Assembly (NCBI RefSeq): GCF_020216685.1
Contig: NZ_JAIWNS010000133.1
Coordinates: 1-14,661, forward strand
Direction: 5' to 3'
From: Methanospirillum hungatei
GTDB taxonomy: Archaea > Halobacteriota > Methanomicrobia > Methanomicrobiales > Methanospirillaceae
Length of the DNA stretch: 14,661 bases
Part shown: positions 12,835 through 14,661 of the stretch, in pieces
Numbering within the stretch: the stretch's first letter is position 1
Layout: each line of letters opens with the position of its first letter
Notes under the pieces: model-generated
The model's database searches: none
Seen by the model: only the letters and a program-made list of their open reading frames with translations
Told to the model about the DNA's origin: nothing
Made by a program: the position numbers and the translations under genes

Positions 12835-14661
12835 TCAGTGCTCTTTCAGACAACATATTTGCCCGCTTCTTTTCAGATTATATCCCTGTAAATGCCCAAT
12901 TTCACTTCTCCATTCTTCAGATGATAGTATCTCCTGTAACGCGTTAATTTGTTCTGATTGTGCATCATCCTGCTTAACGATAAGATCAATCCGTTCACTT
13001 CCAATTACTGGTCCAAAAAGATCATATTCAGATGCCAGCGATGCTGAGCAGGGCCCGAAATCAATCTTTTCCTGTATTATCTGTTGCACTATCTCAAGTT
13101 CGGTTTTACATTCAGGTTCAATCCTTTCAATGAGCAACGGATTTATCTGATGATTGAGAATAAACTGTTCCTGAATTTCATAAAGAAATGAATGATCCGG
13201 GATTTTTGGAAAGGCAAATTCTTTTAATGAGTCATAATTTGGAAATACAGAAGCAGCCAGAATATATTCACGGTCAGCAACAGTAATTGTACATAATTTT
13301 TGATGAGTGTTGGTATATCCATGTTCCAATACATTCAGTCCGTTATTTCTGGGGCGGATAATTATGCCACCATGAACCGTATTCTTTTGCATGGAAAGAA
13401 GGGTGGATTCCAATGATGCCTCACGAACATAGATTCTCTTATTGAGCTTTCTGAGGTACTGGTCAAGAACGTCAAGGATAGGATCATACATCCCGTAGAA
13501 TAGATAGATATTGTCAGGTGGAGGAGAACATCTTGTCATATGAACCAGGCTTTTTTTTCCCTTTCCTATTCCCTCACTATTTCGGGCAATATGCAGGACT
13601 GCATTAGATTTCACTGCTGAGATCTGGCCACCTTCGCGAGGAACCATCATTGCTTTATACTCATCACCTACCTTTCCTACGACCATCAGAACAAAATCAT
13701 CGGTACCCAGCTCACTCGGTACAGAATCTGCCAGAGTAACCGGTATGGAATGGTGGATTGGTACAGGATATCCGATATCTGAAAGCCAGGGGATAATCAG
13801 TCCGCGGAGGACTGCAAGAGCTCCTGCTGGAGTTCCGGGGACTCCAAAGACAGGAATATCCTGAACAATCGCTGCGAGTGTGGTTTTTCCAGGCCGCATG
13901 GCAACTCCATGATACAGAATTGTTCCTATCGCGGTCAACACATCTTTCGTATGATCACGACATCCTGTTGAAGACCCACCTGATATGATAACAAAGGAAC
14001 ATTCCCCGACGGCTTCTTCCACTGTATCCCGTATTTTTTTTGGATCATCGGGTATTATGGGATAGATAAATGTTTCTATACCAATAGTTACAAGAGAGGC
14101 TGCTAACATCTCACAATTGCTTGCAATCACCTCACCAGGGCCTGGTGCTGTACAGGGTTCTTTTAATTCATCTCCCGTTGGGATTAGTCCCACAACAATT
14201 TTTTTAACCTGCACCGATGTAATCCCATATCCAATCATCGCTCCAATATCCTCAGGAGAAATCACGTGATCTGCAGGAATAATCATTTCTCCGGTCTTGA
14301 TTTCACTTCCTGCTTTTTGAATATTCTGCCCTGGTCGTGCTGGTTTTAGTATGGTTATGTTGCCATTGACATCCTCTCTGATATCCTCATGCATAACTAC
14401 GGCATCAAATCCTTCCGGTATCGGTGACCCGGTATGAACCTGATCAAATACACTCAGTTGTACCGGGTCAGAATCCGATGCATTGAATGTATCAGAGGCA
14501 TTAATTACATACCCATCCCTTTTGGATACTGCACTATTCGGGACTGTAAGCCTGGAGTATACTGGTTCATGGCAGATATGGCCATGACTTTTTGTAACCT
14601 GAATCGTTCTGATCAGGTATCTAGGTTTCGCAGACGTCTTCAGAATTCTTTGTGCAGCAAG
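12835..14661 (-). CDS. moeA: MoeA-type molybdopterin protein fused to a PBP-like domain, 5'-truncated by window edge
   Basis: The frame is open from base 14661, giving at least 609 residues; the true start lies outside, and the Met at 14394 is internal. Residues before that Met belong to the family: KRDGYV, then GSPIPEGFDAVVMHED, the typical MoeA N-terminal block. The MoeA core follows: GDEL, ASNCEML, SGGSSTGCRDHTKDVL (the SGGxSxGxxD motif), MRPGKTT and GVPGTPAGA. MoeA joins Mo or W to molybdopterin in the cytoplasm. The last 230 or so residues, from about YLFYGMYDP, resemble the periplasmic-binding-protein-like tail of archaeal MoeA fusions, ending in GPCSASLASEYD and ERIDLIV. That tail may bind oxyanion or metal, but it has no signal peptide here. 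The nitroreductase gene follows 26 bases downstream. In methanogens the cofactor serves formylmethanofuran and formate dehydrogenases; whether this copy is the main MoeA or a paralogue is not clear. Confidence 0.9.
   Translation of the reverse strand, partial: LAAQRILKTSAKPRYLIRTIQVTKSHGHICHEPVYSRLTVPNSAVSKRDGYVINASDTFNASDSDPVQLSVFDQVHTGSPIPEGFDAVVMHEDIREDVNGNITILKPARPGQNIQKAGSEIKTGEMIIPADHVISPEDIGAMIGYGITSVQVKKIVVGLIPTGDELKEPCTAPGPGEVIASNCEMLAASLVTIGIETFIYPIIPDDPKKIRDTVEEAVGECSFVIISGGSSTGCRDHTKDVLTAIGTILYHGVAMRPGKTTLAAIVQDIPVFGVPGTPAGALAVLRGLIIPWLSDIGYPVPIHHSIPVTLADSVPSELGTDDFVLMVVGKVGDEYKAMMVPREGGQISAVKSNAVLHIARNSEGIGKGKKSLVHMTRCSPPPDNIYLFYGMYDPILDVLDQYLRKLNKRIYVREASLESTLLSMQKNTVHGGIIIRPRNNGLNVLEHGYTNTHQKLCTITVADREYILAASVFPNYDSLKEFAFPKIPDHSFLYEIQEQFILNHQINPLLIERIEPECKTELEIVQQIIQEKIDFGPCSASLASEYDLFGPVIGSERIDLIVKQDDAQSEQINALQEILSSEEWRSEIGHLQGYNLKRSGQICCLKEH

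Overview
The window looks like chromosomal DNA of a methanogenic archaeon of the order Methanomicrobiales, most like Methanospirillum. This is an inference from gene content. It rests on large PAS/HAMP sensor kinases with an archaeal-type phosphoacceptor helix, secreted PEGA and beta-propeller proteins, a short sulfite-reductase-like protein carrying two ferredoxin clusters, a MoeA fused to a periplasmic-binding-protein-like tail, and TATA-box-style intergenic regions. No rRNA, tRNA, CRISPR array or insertion sequence was seen.

Left part (1-6043), signalling and remnants: a 5'-truncated soluble PAS-PAS histidine kinase is followed by a membrane histidine kinase with a near-identical C-terminal half. 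A 528-base AT-rich gap with no convincing gene follows. Next is an exported ComEC-type metallo-beta-lactamase-fold protein (minus strand) that has lost almost all expected metal ligands. Divergent from it lies an AAA-ATPase-like/PD-(D/E)XK gene broken by an internal out-of-frame deletion. Its stop overlaps, tail to tail, the stop of a stand-alone REC-domain response regulator.

Middle part (6044-10436), cell surface and an unusual ATPase: an exported protein with two tandem PEGA-like repeats is divergently arranged with a predicted ABC-class P-loop ATPase of the COG3044 type. This is followed, tail to tail, by a large exported beta-propeller protein.

Right part (10437-14661), redox and cofactor genes: a four-cluster polyferredoxin and a siroheme/[4Fe-4S] sulfite-reductase-like protein are divergently transcribed from a 38-base gap. 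The reductase gene abuts, with no spacer, the end of a SagB-type nitroreductase. That gene lies 26 bases downstream of a MoeA-PBP fusion, on the same strand, which runs off the window. Siroheme, Fe-S, flavin and molybdopterin functions packed this tightly suggest a redox module, but its substrate cannot be read from sequence. This block and the degenerate metallo-hydrolase are the two most interesting items.
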